From positions 141,543-205,542 of the forward strand of contig NZ_JBBPEU010000006.1 in the NCBI RefSeq assembly GCF_040225985.1: DNA of 64,000 nt, read 5' to 3'. The first letter of the stretch is position 1. Each line of letters starts with the position of its first letter. The notes beneath the pieces are model-generated. The model saw nothing but the letters and a program-made list of their open reading frames with translations, was not told the origin of the DNA and made no database searches. Position numbers and translations under genes: made by a program. Shown in pieces: positions 8,500 through 17,155 of this stretch. The DNA is from Shimia sp040225985 (GTDB lineage: Bacteria; Pseudomonadota; Alphaproteobacteria; Rhodobacterales; Rhodobacteraceae).

Positions 8500-8515
8500 A
8501 TAATTCATGAATTAT
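8500..8515. promoter_or_regulatory. Perfect 16-bp palindrome, candidate ArsR operator
   Basis: The sequence ATAATTCATGAATTAT is an exact palindrome ending on the second base of the arsR start codon. It takes the place where a Shine-Dalgarno sequence would be expected, and none is visible. ArsR-family repressors bind such dyads at their own promoters. It may also affect the divergent cupin gene. Confidence 0.6.
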
Positions 8516-8846
8516 GGATAAATCAGAGTCGCTTTTGGCCTTCGGGGCCCTGTCACAAGAAACCCGGCTTGACGTGTTTCGCCTGTTGATCGCGGCGGGC
8601 GAGGCGGGAATGCTGGCGGGTGAGATCGCCGAAACGCTTGGGGTACGCCAGAACACCATGTCTGCGAATCTGTCGGTGCTGCTGTCGGCCGGGCTGGTCA
8701 AGAACCTGCGGGAAGGCCGGACCATCCGCTATTTCGCGAATACCGACGGGCTGCGCGGCCTGCTGGGCTTTCTGTTGAGAGACTGTTGCGGCGGGCGTCC
8801 AGAGCTTTGCGAACCCCTGATCGAAGACATTGCCTGCAAATGCTGA
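8514..8846 (+). CDS. arsR: ArsR-family arsenic-responsive repressor
   Basis: This 110-residue winged-helix repressor has the recognition region AGEIAETLGVRQNTMSANLSVL (positions 35-56, where the ArsR helix-turn-helix lies). Cysteines cluster at the C-terminus at 91, 92, 99, 108 and 110. A Cys-Cys pair followed by a third Cys resembles the As(III) site of the Acidithiobacillus-type ArsR rather than the helix-3 CxC of the E. coli type. It is the first gene of the arsenic operon. Its start codon overlaps a perfect palindrome, which fits autoregulation. Confidence 0.93.
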   Translation: MDKSESLLAFGALSQETRLDVFRLLIAAGEAGMLAGEIAETLGVRQNTMSANLSVLLSAGLVKNLREGRTIRYFANTDGLRGLLGFLLRDCCGGRPELCEPLIEDIACKC

Positions 8847-8858
8847 AAGGACGGGCCA

Positions 8859-9374
8859 ATGACTGAAAAACCCTATAACGTGCTGTTCCTCTGTACCGGG
8901 AATTCGGCGCGTTCGCTCATGGCTGAGGCGATTGCCCAACGCGAGGGCGCGGGGCGGTTCCGCGCCTTTTCGGCGGGGTCGCATCCGCGCGGTGAACCCC
9001 ACCCCTACACACTCGATCTTTTGAAAGGGATCAACCACGATACGTCTTTTGCCCGCTCAAAAAGCTGGGAAAAATTCGCAGGGCCGGATGCCCCGAAGAT
9101 GGACTTCGTGTTCACCGTCTGTGACCAGGCCGCGCAAGAGGAATGCCCGGTCTGGCCGGGCCAGCCGATGACGGCGCATTGGGGCGTATCGGACCCGACC
9201 AAAGCCGAAGGCACCGAGGCCGAAAAACGTCTGGCCTTTTCCGAGGCCTACCGGATGCTGCGCAACCGCATTTCGATTTTCACCAACCTGCCGATCGAGG
9301 CGCATGATCGCTTTGCCCTGCAGCAGAAACTGGACGAGATCGGCACAAATACCGATCTGGCGGAAGACCCCTGA
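8859..9374 (+). CDS. arsC: Arsenate reductase, low-molecular-weight phosphatase type
   Basis: This 171-residue cytoplasmic enzyme reduces As(V) to As(III). The phosphatase-type P-loop CTGNSARS is at residues 12-19 with nucleophile Cys12. Cys88 and Cys96 are placed like the second and third redox cysteines of thioredoxin-coupled ArsC. Its stop directly abuts the acr3 start, consistent with co-transcription. The C-terminal region after residue 125 is slightly longer than in Bacillus ArsC. Confidence 0.92.
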   Translation: MTEKPYNVLFLCTGNSARSLMAEAIAQREGAGRFRAFSAGSHPRGEPHPYTLDLLKGINHDTSFARSKSWEKFAGPDAPKMDFVFTVCDQAAQEECPVWPGQPMTAHWGVSDPTKAEGTEAEKRLAFSEAYRMLRNRISIFTNLPIEAHDRFALQQKLDEIGTNTDLAEDP

Positions 9375-10427
9375 ATGACGGATCACGCAGCGCAGGCCAA
9401 GGCGGGACTTGGCACTTTTGAACGTCTTTTGTCACTTTGGGTGGCGCTGGCCATCGGGGCGGGCATACTTCTGGGCAGCCTGTTCCCGTCGATTTTCGGC
9501 GGGTTGGCGGCGCTTGAAGTGGCTTCGGTCAACTTACCGGTGGCGATCCTGATCTGGGCAATGGTCTATCCGATGATGGTGGGCGTCGATTTCGGGGCCA
9601 TCACACAGGTCGGGCGCAAACCCAAGGGGCTGGTCATCACGCTTGTGGTGAACTGGCTGATCAAACCTTTCACCATGGCGCTGTTGGGTGTGCTGTTCTT
9701 CGAGGTGATCTTTGCCCGCTGGATCACACCCGAGGACGCGGCGCAATATTTGGCAGGCGTGATCCTTCTGGGGGCCGCGCCCTGTACGGCGATGGTGTTT
9801 GTTTGGTCCAACCTCGTACGCGGGGATGCCACCTATACGCTTGTGCAGGTCAGTGTGAACGACCTCATCATGGTCTTTGCCTTTGCGCCGATCGTCGCGC
9901 TTTTGCTGGGGGTGACCGATATCGTTGTGCCATGGAACACGCTGATCCTGTCGGTTCTGCTTTATATCGCGCTGCCGCTGATCGCGGGCATCCTGACACG
10001 GCGCAACCTGATCACCTCAGGGGGCGAGGCCGCCGTCGAGGCGTTCAAGGACCGCCTACGCCCGGCCTCGGTCGGGGGGCTGTTGCTGACGGTGGTGCTG
10101 TTGTTCGGCTTTCAGGCGCAGGTCATTCTGGACAAACCGCTGGTGATTGTCCTGATCGCGATCCCGTTGCTGATCCAGACCTACGGTATCTTCTTCATCG
10201 CCTATGGCGCTGCGCGGGCGTGGCGGGTGCCATTCGAAGTTGCCGCCCCCTGCGCGCTGATCGGCACCTCGAATTTCTTTGAACTGGCGGTCGCCGTGGC
10301 GATTTCGCTCTTTGGCCTTGGCTCGGGCGCGGCGCTTGCGACCGTGGTCGGCGTATTGGTCGAAGTGCCCGTAATGCTCTCGCTTGTGGCCTTTGCCAAC
10401 CGCACGCGCGGCTGGTTTCCCTCCTGA
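9375..10427 (+). CDS. acr3: ACR3-family arsenite efflux permease
   Basis: This 350-residue inner-membrane carrier has about ten transmembrane segments. The segment GAAPCTAMVFVWS contains the conserved Cys of the fourth transmembrane helix needed for As(III) transport in ACR3 proteins, and PLLIQTYGIFFIAY and GTSNFFELAVAVAI are typical late segments. It exports the arsenite made by ArsC. The start codon immediately follows the arsC stop. Confidence 0.94.
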   Translation: MTDHAAQAKAGLGTFERLLSLWVALAIGAGILLGSLFPSIFGGLAALEVASVNLPVAILIWAMVYPMMVGVDFGAITQVGRKPKGLVITLVVNWLIKPFTMALLGVLFFEVIFARWITPEDAAQYLAGVILLGAAPCTAMVFVWSNLVRGDATYTLVQVSVNDLIMVFAFAPIVALLLGVTDIVVPWNTLILSVLLYIALPLIAGILTRRNLITSGGEAAVEAFKDRLRPASVGGLLLTVVLLFGFQAQVILDKPLVIVLIAIPLLIQTYGIFFIAYGAARAWRVPFEVAAPCALIGTSNFFELAVAVAISLFGLGSGAALATVVGVLVEVPVMLSLVAFANRTRGWFPS

Positions 10428-10438
10428 AGGATACTCTG

Positions 10439-11449
10439 ATGACAAAAATTGCAATCAATGGCCTCGGCCGCATGGGTAAGCTGGTGATCCGCAGCTTCTT
10501 TGACCTCGGGCTTGATGCCGAGATCGTCTTGCTGAACGACGCCATGGGCGATGCCGCGCTGCACGCGCATCTCTTGGAGTTCGACACGGTGCACGGGCGC
10601 TGGCGTGCGGACTTTGCCCATGACGCGGACAATATTACCGTTGATGGCCAGCGGATGCGCTTTACCGCGACCCGCAACCTTGAGGAACTGCCTTTGGAGG
10701 AAATGGGCGTTGACCTCGTTGTGGACTGCACCGGTGCCTTCAAGACCAACGCCAAGCTGCAACCCTATTTTGATGCGGGCGTGAAAAAGGTGGTCGTGTC
10801 GGCCCCGGTCAAGGAAGACGATGCTGCCAATATCGTCTATGGCGTGAACCACGATATCTATGACGCAGAGGCGCACAAGGTCATAACCGCTGCCTCTTGC
10901 ACGACGAACTGTATCGCTCCCGTGGTGCAGGTGATCCGCGCACATCTGGGGATCGAGCAGGCATCGTTCACCACCATTCACGACGTGACCAACACCCAGA
11001 CCATTGTCGACCGCGCCCACAAGGATCCGCGCCGGGCGCGCTCGGCGCTTAACTCGCTGATCCCGACCACCACCGGGTCTGCCAAGGCAATCATCCAGAT
11101 TTTCCCTGACCTCGAAGGCCGGATCGACGGTCATGCCGTGCGGGTACCGCTGCTGAATGCCTCGCTGACAGATATCGTGTTCAACGTGGCGCGTGACACC
11201 ACCGCAGAAGAGGTCAACACCCTGCTGGAAGACGCATCGCACGGGGCCTTGGAGGGCATTCTCGGGTACGAAACCCGCCCCTTGGTCAGCTGTGACTATA
11301 CCAACGACGACCGCTCGACCATCATTGATGCCCTTTCAACCCGCGTGATCGGGGGGCGGCACGTGAAAATCTATGCTTGGTACGACAACGAGTGGGGCTA
11401 CGCTTGGCGATTGGCGGATGTCACCCGTATGGTGGTGGCATCTCTTTGA
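10439..11449 (+). CDS. ars-operon glyceraldehyde-3-phosphate dehydrogenase
   Basis: This 336-residue type I GAPDH has an N-terminal Rossmann fold (INGLGRMGK), the catalytic SCTTNC with Cys154 and a partner His in TTIHDVTNTQ. Its place in an ars operon with arsJ matches the known pathway in which GAPDH uses arsenate to form 1-arseno-3-phosphoglycerate, which ArsJ exports. It is therefore unlikely to be the main glycolytic enzyme. Unlike the usual adjacent pair, a DUF1036 gene lies between it and arsJ. Confidence 0.92.
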   Translation: MTKIAINGLGRMGKLVIRSFFDLGLDAEIVLLNDAMGDAALHAHLLEFDTVHGRWRADFAHDADNITVDGQRMRFTATRNLEELPLEEMGVDLVVDCTGAFKTNAKLQPYFDAGVKKVVVSAPVKEDDAANIVYGVNHDIYDAEAHKVITAASCTTNCIAPVVQVIRAHLGIEQASFTTIHDVTNTQTIVDRAHKDPRRARSALNSLIPTTTGSAKAIIQIFPDLEGRIDGHAVRVPLLNASLTDIVFNVARDTTAEEVNTLLEDASHGALEGILGYETRPLVSCDYTNDDRSTIIDALSTRVIGGRHVKIYAWYDNEWGYAWRLADVTRMVVASL

Positions 11450-11471
11450 TCCAACCGGAAAGGGGACAGCC

Positions 11472-12482
11472 ATGTTCCGCCTGCTTTTGATCACCACGAC
11501 TTTTTGCGCTGCGACTGCCGCACAGGCCGAGTTGCGGGTATGTAACGAAACCGATGCAAAGGCTAGTGTCGCCATCGGCTATAACGATGGCGGGGTCTGG
11601 ACGTCGGAAGGGTGGTGGAACATCCCGCCTTATGATTGCTCGGTCGTGCAGGGCGGGGATCTGACCAAAAAATACTATTACTACCGGGTGACGTCGGAAC
11701 GCTATTCCTGGCCCGGTGAGCGGTATTTCTTCTGTACCTCGCAGTCGGCCTTTACCATTGCTGGGGATGAGGATTGCGCGGCACGGGGCTATGACCAGTC
11801 CGAATTCCGCCAGATTGAGGTCGGCGGCTTGACCAGCTACACGCTGAACCTGACCGCGGCCGCCAGTGCACCGCCGCCACCGCCACCCCCCGAGCCGTCG
11901 CCCGCGCGCACCGATCCGCCGGGCACCCATGGCGAACCCTATACGATCAGCGGAATCCTCAGCCATTGTGATTTCTATGACGTCTCGATGGCCTGTGAAA
12001 TCCACGCCAACGGGTTCCGCTATGTCGCAAACTCGTCCGGTCCCACACCTCAGACCCTGTTAGAGGAAATGGCCGATCTGGGCGAAAACCGCCCCGTCTC
12101 GATCTCGGGTGACATGATCTTCTACGAGGGAAATGTCGCCGAAGTCACGATCCGCGACTACGAGGCGACGGGCACCGACCCCTACGCCGCCTACCGCGCG
12201 GGTATGCAGGGGTTTTGGCGGTCGATGGATGATCCGAATTTCGAAGTGCTGATCTATGGCAGCGTCTATGAAGAGATGTATCAGCAGATCTCGACCAGCA
12301 CCTCGACCATGTTCTTCACACAACGCTGTGAAGACTCGCCCGGTTCGGGGCCGGCTTTCGAACTTGTGCCTTACGGCGAAACCGAAGCGGACAGGTGCAT
12401 GTTCATCCTGAACACCGGCCAGACCCTTGAACTGCATCCGGCCGGGGTGATGAACGACCTGCGTTTCTTCAAGGTGAACTAA
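11472..12482 (+). CDS. Exported DUF1036 protein with proline-rich linker, inside the ars operon
   Basis: This 336-residue protein has a Sec signal (residues 1-19, cleavage after AQA) and a DUF1036-type domain at about 20-128 with VCNETDAKASVAIGY at its start and several cysteines. A proline-rich linker (133-152) leads to a C-terminal domain of about 180 residues that I do not recognise. It begins 22 bases after gapdh and ends 6 bases before arsJ, so it is very likely co-transcribed with them. DUF1036 has no established biochemical function. The ATG at 11472 was chosen for its signal peptide, over a start inside gapdh. Confidence 0.8.
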   Translation: MFRLLLITTTFCAATAAQAELRVCNETDAKASVAIGYNDGGVWTSEGWWNIPPYDCSVVQGGDLTKKYYYYRVTSERYSWPGERYFFCTSQSAFTIAGDEDCAARGYDQSEFRQIEVGGLTSYTLNLTAAASAPPPPPPPEPSPARTDPPGTHGEPYTISGILSHCDFYDVSMACEIHANGFRYVANSSGPTPQTLLEEMADLGENRPVSISGDMIFYEGNVAEVTIRDYEATGTDPYAAYRAGMQGFWRSMDDPNFEVLIYGSVYEEMYQQISTSTSTMFFTQRCEDSPGSGPAFELVPYGETEADRCMFILNTGQTLELHPAGVMNDLRFFKVN

Positions 12483-12488
12483 AGACAC

Positions 12489-13733
12489 ATGACACCCGAC
12501 ATCGCGCGCCCGCAGGGGCTGGCTGCTTATATCACCGTGACGGCGGCCTACTGGGCCTTCATGCTGACCGACGGCGCGTTGCGGATGCTGGTGCTTTTGC
12601 ATTTCCACACGCTGGGGTTCAGCCCGGTGCAACTGGCCTATCTGTTCATTCTCTACGAGGTGATGGGCATCGTCACCAACCTGTCGGCGGGCTGGCTGGC
12701 GGCGCGGTTTGGCCTGACCTCGACCCTATATGCGGGGCTGGGCCTGCAGATCGTGGCGCTTGTCGCGCTGGCCCAACTGGATCCGGCATGGGGGCTGGCC
12801 GCTTCGGTGGCGTTCGTGATGGGGGTGCAGGGCCTGTCGGGTGTGGCCAAGGATCTTTCCAAGATGTCGGCCAAATCAGCGGTCAAGCTGCTCGCGCCCG
12901 AGGGCAATGGCGGGCTCTTCAAATGGGTGGCGGTGCTGACTGGGTCCAAGAACGCGGTCAAAGGCGTCGGATTTCTGCTGGGCGCGGTACTTCTTGGGGT
13001 GTGGGGGTTTACCACGTCGATCTGGGTGATGGCGGCGGTGCTCGCCGTCATCCTGACCGGCGTAATTGCATTCATGCCCGCGGGCCTGCCACAAGGCAAA
13101 AAGTCAGCGAAATTCAGCCAGGTCTTTTCCAAGGACAGCAATATCAACCGGCTTAGCCTTGCCCGCATGTTCCTGTTCGGGGCGCGGGATGTGTGGTTCG
13201 TAGTCGGCGTCCCGATCTATTTCTATGCGGTCCTGTCGGATGGCAGCGAAGAGGGCAACCGCGCGGCCTTTTTCATGATTGGCTCTTTCATGTCCGTCTG
13301 GATTATCCTCTACGGGTTTGTGCAGGGGCTGGCACCGAAACTTCTGAAGGCCGCGACCAGCACCACGCCCGAGATCGTTCACAAAGCGGTGGTCTGGTGC
13401 GCGGTGCTGACCGTGATCCCGCTGACCCTTGCGGTGGTGGTCTGGCTGGACCTGCCGTACCTGACGGTGATCCTCGTGGCGGGCTTGATGGTGTTCGGGT
13501 TCGTGTTCGCGGTGAATTCGTCAGTCCATTCCTACCTGATCCTTGCCTTCACCACGGGCGAGCATGTGACGATGGATGTAGGGTTCTACTATATGTCGAA
13601 CGCGGCGGGGCGGCTGTTGGGTACGCTTCTGTCCGGGCTGAGCTATCAGGCGGGGGGGCTGCCCCTGTGTCTGTTCACAGCAGCAGTCATGGCAGCGGCT
13701 TCGACACTGGCGGCCAATCGGTTGCGCAGCTAG
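12489..13733 (+). CDS. arsJ: ArsJ organoarsenical efflux permease (MFS)
   Basis: This 414-residue major facilitator has about twelve transmembrane helices. The N-terminal AYWAFMLTDGALRMLVLLHF and the cytoplasmic AKDLSKMSAKSAVK segment are recognisable ArsJ features. ArsJ exports 1-arseno-3-phosphoglycerate formed by the co-encoded GAPDH, and the combination gives arsenate resistance. It ends the arsenic operon. Confidence 0.92.
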   Translation: MTPDIARPQGLAAYITVTAAYWAFMLTDGALRMLVLLHFHTLGFSPVQLAYLFILYEVMGIVTNLSAGWLAARFGLTSTLYAGLGLQIVALVALAQLDPAWGLAASVAFVMGVQGLSGVAKDLSKMSAKSAVKLLAPEGNGGLFKWVAVLTGSKNAVKGVGFLLGAVLLGVWGFTTSIWVMAAVLAVILTGVIAFMPAGLPQGKKSAKFSQVFSKDSNINRLSLARMFLFGARDVWFVVGVPIYFYAVLSDGSEEGNRAAFFMIGSFMSVWIILYGFVQGLAPKLLKAATSTTPEIVHKAVVWCAVLTVIPLTLAVVVWLDLPYLTVILVAGLMVFGFVFAVNSSVHSYLILAFTTGEHVTMDVGFYYMSNAAGRLLGTLLSGLSYQAGGLPLCLFTAAVMAAASTLAANRLRS

Positions 13734-13805
13734 GGCGCGGTTGGGCCTTGCCACCGGGGGCGGAGTTGCTAGGTTTCCCAAAGAGCCCCCAAGAGCGAGC
13801 CCGGC

Positions 13806-14639
13806 ATGAAACTTCTCCGAGAACCCCTCTTCCATTTCTTTCTGCTGGGGGTGCTGATTTTTGCATGGTTCACGGTGCAGGATGACGGTGTGCCCTCGCA
13901 AAGCGATCCGTCGCAGATCGTGATAGACGCGCAGGATATCGAACGCCTAAAGGCCCAGTTCGAAGGCGCGCGCCAGCGCCCCCCAACCGACGCTGAGATG
14001 CAATCCCTTGTGAACAGCCTGGTGGAAGAAGAAATCCTCGTGCGCGAGGCATTGGCGCTGGGTCTGGATCAGGGTGACGGGGTGGTGCGGATGCGGCTGG
14101 CGCAGAAAATGTCCTTTCTGACCACCTCTGTCGCGCAATCCCTGCAACCTGACGACGCCGACCTGATCGCTTTCATGGAACAGACCCCCGAGGCCTACCA
14201 GACCGCACCAAGGGTCAGTTTCCGTCACGTGATGCTGCGCCCGGATGAAGACCCCGCCGCCGTGGCCGTCACCCTGAACGCGGGCGGCAATCCGAACGGG
14301 ATAGGCACGCGCAGCCTGTTGCCGGAAACCCTCAACCAGGTCGTGCAAACCGCCGTGGACGGCACTTTCGGGCGCGGGGTCTTTGACCAGATCGCTGTCC
14401 TGCCACAGGGGCAATGGGCGGGGCCGGTCGCATCCGGCTATGGCACGCATCTCGTATTCGTCGAGGCCTTCACCCCCGCGCGGATGCTGCCCTTTGAAGA
14501 GGTGCGCGAGGATGTGTTACAAAACTGGCGCCGTGATCAGGCCGAGGCCCTGACCAAGGCCCAGATGCAGGCCTTTCGCGCCAATTATGACATACAACTG
14601 CCCGCAGGGGTGTCGCTGCCTGAGGATGCCGCGGAATGA
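13806..14639 (+). CDS. Parvulin-type peptidyl-prolyl cis-trans isomerase
   Basis: This 277-residue protein has an N-terminal membrane anchor (FHFFLLGVLIFAWF), an alpha-helical SurA/PrsA-like chaperone region (residues 30-125) and a PPIC parvulin domain (RVSFRHVMLRPDED, then GPVASGYGTHLVFVEAF). It should face the periplasm and help fold exported proteins. Its ATGA overlap with the downstream HupE gene indicates translational coupling, a pairing seen elsewhere in proteobacteria. The ars operon ends 72 bases upstream. Confidence 0.85.
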   Translation: MKLLREPLFHFFLLGVLIFAWFTVQDDGVPSQSDPSQIVIDAQDIERLKAQFEGARQRPPTDAEMQSLVNSLVEEEILVREALALGLDQGDGVVRMRLAQKMSFLTTSVAQSLQPDDADLIAFMEQTPEAYQTAPRVSFRHVMLRPDEDPAAVAVTLNAGGNPNGIGTRSLLPETLNQVVQTAVDGTFGRGVFDQIAVLPQGQWAGPVASGYGTHLVFVEAFTPARMLPFEEVREDVLQNWRRDQAEALTKAQMQAFRANYDIQLPAGVSLPEDAAE

Positions 14640-15649
14640 GCGTGCTGCGCCATTTCCTTCTGGGGCTGCTCCTGACCATTGGGGCCGCGCTCTCGGCCAA
14701 TGCGCACGCGCTGGAACCCGGTTATCTGGACCTGCGGCAACTGACGAACGAAGGCTGGCAGGTGTTCTGGCGCAAACCCGACGTACAGGGCGCCCCGATG
14801 CGTATCGACGCGGTGCTGCCCGAACCCTGCATCCCGGCACATGGCGATGCCCCGCGCTTTGACGGCTATGCCTGGATCGCGTCGTGGGTGGCACAGTGCA
14901 AGGGCGGGCTGGAAGGGGGCGTCGTGTCCATTCCGGGGCTTGAGGCGCAGCGCACTGATGTGCTTGTCCGTCTGCAACCGCTGGAACAGCCTATGTCTAC
15001 GGTGCGCCTGACACCTTCGCAAATCTCGTTTGTCGTGCCCGTCGCGCTGAGTGGTTCAGAGGTGTTCCTAAGCTATCTTGGGCTTGGTTTCGAACATATT
15101 CTGGAAGGTCTGGACCATTTGCTGTTCGTCTTCGCGCTGTTGCTGATCGTGCGGAATCCGTGGCGTCTGGTGGGCACGATCACGGCCTTTACCGTGGCGC
15201 ATTCGATCACGCTGGCGCTTGCCACGCTGGGGCATATCCGCCTGCCGGGGCCACCGGTCGAGGCGGTGATCGCCCTGTCCATCGTGTTTCTGGCGGTGGA
15301 AATCCTCAAGCACGAGCAGGGCGAGATGCGCCTGTCGGAACGGGCGCCGTGGCTGGTGTCCTTCGGGTTCGGGCTTTTGCATGGGTTCGGGTTCGCGGGC
15401 GCGCTGACCGAGATCGGCCTGCCCCCGGGGGACATTCCGCTGGCGCTGTTGGCGTTCAATGTCGGGGTCGAACTGGGGCAGTTGACTTTTGTCGCGGCGG
15501 TGCTGGCGATGTTTGCCACGATCCGTATTGCCGCCCCCGCGCTGGCCCGGCAGGTGCGCGAGCCGCATCTGCCCGGCACGCTGATGCTTGGCTATGCGAT
15601 TGGCGGCATGGCAACCTTCTGGCTGGTCCAGCGGCTTACGGCGTTTTAG
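14636..15649 (+). CDS. HupE/UreJ family membrane protein with N-terminal exported domain
   Basis: This 337-residue protein has a signal peptide (cleavage near ANAHA), an extracytoplasmic domain of about 130 residues and a six-helix HupE/UreJ domain (GFEHILEGLDHLLF, FTVAHSITLALA, GFGLLHGFGFAGAL). The paired histidines in HILEGLDH and LLHGFGFA resemble metal-binding positions of nickel/cobalt permeases. No hydrogenase or urease genes are in the window, so the metal and role are unclear. It is coupled to the PPIase gene by an ATGA overlap. Confidence 0.82.
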   Translation: MSVLRHFLLGLLLTIGAALSANAHALEPGYLDLRQLTNEGWQVFWRKPDVQGAPMRIDAVLPEPCIPAHGDAPRFDGYAWIASWVAQCKGGLEGGVVSIPGLEAQRTDVLVRLQPLEQPMSTVRLTPSQISFVVPVALSGSEVFLSYLGLGFEHILEGLDHLLFVFALLLIVRNPWRLVGTITAFTVAHSITLALATLGHIRLPGPPVEAVIALSIVFLAVEILKHEQGEMRLSERAPWLVSFGFGLLHGFGFAGALTEIGLPPGDIPLALLAFNVGVELGQLTFVAAVLAMFATIRIAAPALARQVREPHLPGTLMLGYAIGGMATFWLVQRLTAF

Positions 15650-15668
15650 GGCGCCGCCGCCCGCAGCG

Positions 15669-16505
15669 TCACGCGTCTGGCATCCGCAGGCCCAGCATCT
15701 CGCGCGCCTGTTGCCATGTTGCGACGGGGCGGTCGTATTTGTCGCAAAGATTGACCGTGCGCTTCACCAGCGCCGCGTTCGAGGGGGCCAGCGTGGTCCG
15801 GTCCAACCGCACGTTATCCTCGAGCCCCGTGCGCGTGTGGCCACCCGCAGCAATCGCCCATTCATTCACGACGATCTGGTTCGGGCCGATCCCGGCTGCG
15901 CACCATTCGGCGGCGGGCGCACGGTCCTGCATGATCTTCACGTAAAAATCGAACACTTCCTTGTCGACGGGCATGGCGTTTTTTACACCCATGACGAACT
16001 GCACATAAAGCTTGCCCGGCAGGGTACCCTCTGCGTTCATGCGGATCGCCTGCAGGATATGGCTGAGGTCAAAGGCTTCGATCTCGGGGGTGATGTCATA
16101 GCTGTGCATCTCGCCGGCCAGCCATGCCACAAGATCGGGACTGTTGGGATAGATGCGGGTCGGAAAGTTCACCGATCCCACAGACAAGGACGCCATATCG
16201 GGACGCAGGGGCAGCATGCCCCCGCGTTCCTTCTCGGCCCCCGAGCGCCCCCCCGTCGAAAATTGCACGATCATGCCCGGACAATGGGTTTCGATCCCTT
16301 CTTTCAGACGCGCGAATTTCTCGGGGTCCGATGTCGGGGTCTGGTCGTCATTGCGCACATGCACATGCGCGATGGTCGCCCCCGCCTCGAAAGCCTCTTG
16401 CAGGCTCTCGACCTGTTCGGCAACGGTGATCGGCACTGCAGGGTTGTTTTCCTTGCGGGCCACCGATCCTGTGATGGCGCAACAGATGATACAGGGTTTG
16501 GTCAT
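15669..16505 (-). CDS. BKACE-family beta-keto acid cleavage enzyme in the pca operon
   Basis: This 278-residue protein belongs to the 3-keto-5-aminohexanoate cleavage enzyme family (BKACE). Visible motifs are CAITGS near residue 9, the zinc-binding HVHVRN at 47-52, and FSTGGRSG near 82. Members condense a beta-keto acid with acetyl-CoA to give acetoacetate and a new acyl-CoA. As the last gene of the pob/pca operon it could convert 3-oxoadipate plus acetyl-CoA into succinyl-CoA and acetoacetate, replacing PcaIJ and PcaF. That substrate assignment is inferred from context. It is separated from pcaG by 29 bases. Confidence 0.82.
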   Translation of the reverse strand: MTKPCIICCAITGSVARKENNPAVPITVAEQVESLQEAFEAGATIAHVHVRNDDQTPTSDPEKFARLKEGIETHCPGMIVQFSTGGRSGAEKERGGMLPLRPDMASLSVGSVNFPTRIYPNSPDLVAWLAGEMHSYDITPEIEAFDLSHILQAIRMNAEGTLPGKLYVQFVMGVKNAMPVDKEVFDFYVKIMQDRAPAAEWCAAGIGPNQIVVNEWAIAAGGHTRTGLEDNVRLDRTTLAPSNAALVKRTVNLCDKYDRPVATWQQAREMLGLRMPDA

Positions 16506-16534
16506 GGTCCGGGGTCCTGGTCTTGGCGGTTGGA

Positions 16535-17155
16535 TCAGATATCGAAGAAGACGGTTTCGTCTTCACCTTGCAGCTTGATATCGAAACGGTAAACCACTTT
16601 GCCATCCCGTTCGCTGCGCTTGGCAAGCAGGGTTGCCCTGCGGCGTTCCCACTCGATGATGTTCAGCACGGGGTCTGCGGCGTTGGCGTCTGCCTCGTCC
16701 TCAAAGTAGATGCGCGTGTTCAGCCCGACATTGATGCCACGGGCCACGATCCAGAGATTGATATGCGGGGCCTGTGTGCCGACATTGCGGCCGCGCGTTC
16801 GGCCCGGCTTCACGGTCTCAAACGCCCACTCACCGGTATCAAAGTCGGTGATAACGCGGCCCCAGCCCCGGAACCCGTCCTCGACATTGCCACCGCCCTC
16901 GGGGTGGGCATAGTTGCCGTCGGCATTGGCTTGCCACGCTTCCAGAAGCACGTCCTTGATCGGTGATCCCGTGCCGTCGATCACGATCCCCTCGACGCGG
17001 ATTCGTTCCCCCTTGGCATTCGGCCCCGCGATGTCCCAGCCCAGTTCCTGCCTGTAAATGTCAAAACCCGCCGCCCCGGGGGCAAGGCCGATATGGACAT
17101 AGGGACCGGCGGTCTGTGACGGGGTTTCCTTGAGATAATTCAGTTGCTGAGGCAT
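16535..17155 (-). CDS. pcaG: Protocatechuate 3,4-dioxygenase alpha subunit
   Basis: This 206-residue subunit starts with the typical TPSQTAGPYVHIGL segment and contains VLLEAWQANADG and PHINLWIVARGIN, matching intradiol dioxygenase alpha chains, which lack the full iron-ligand set. Together with PcaH it cleaves protocatechuate to 3-carboxy-cis,cis-muconate. Its ATG overlaps the pcaH stop (ATGA), so the two subunits are coupled. Confidence 0.96.
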   Translation of the reverse strand: MPQQLNYLKETPSQTAGPYVHIGLAPGAAGFDIYRQELGWDIAGPNAKGERIRVEGIVIDGTGSPIKDVLLEAWQANADGNYAHPEGGGNVEDGFRGWGRVITDFDTGEWAFETVKPGRTRGRNVGTQAPHINLWIVARGINVGLNTRIYFEDEADANAADPVLNIIEWERRRATLLAKRSERDGKVVYRFDIKLQGEDETVFFDI

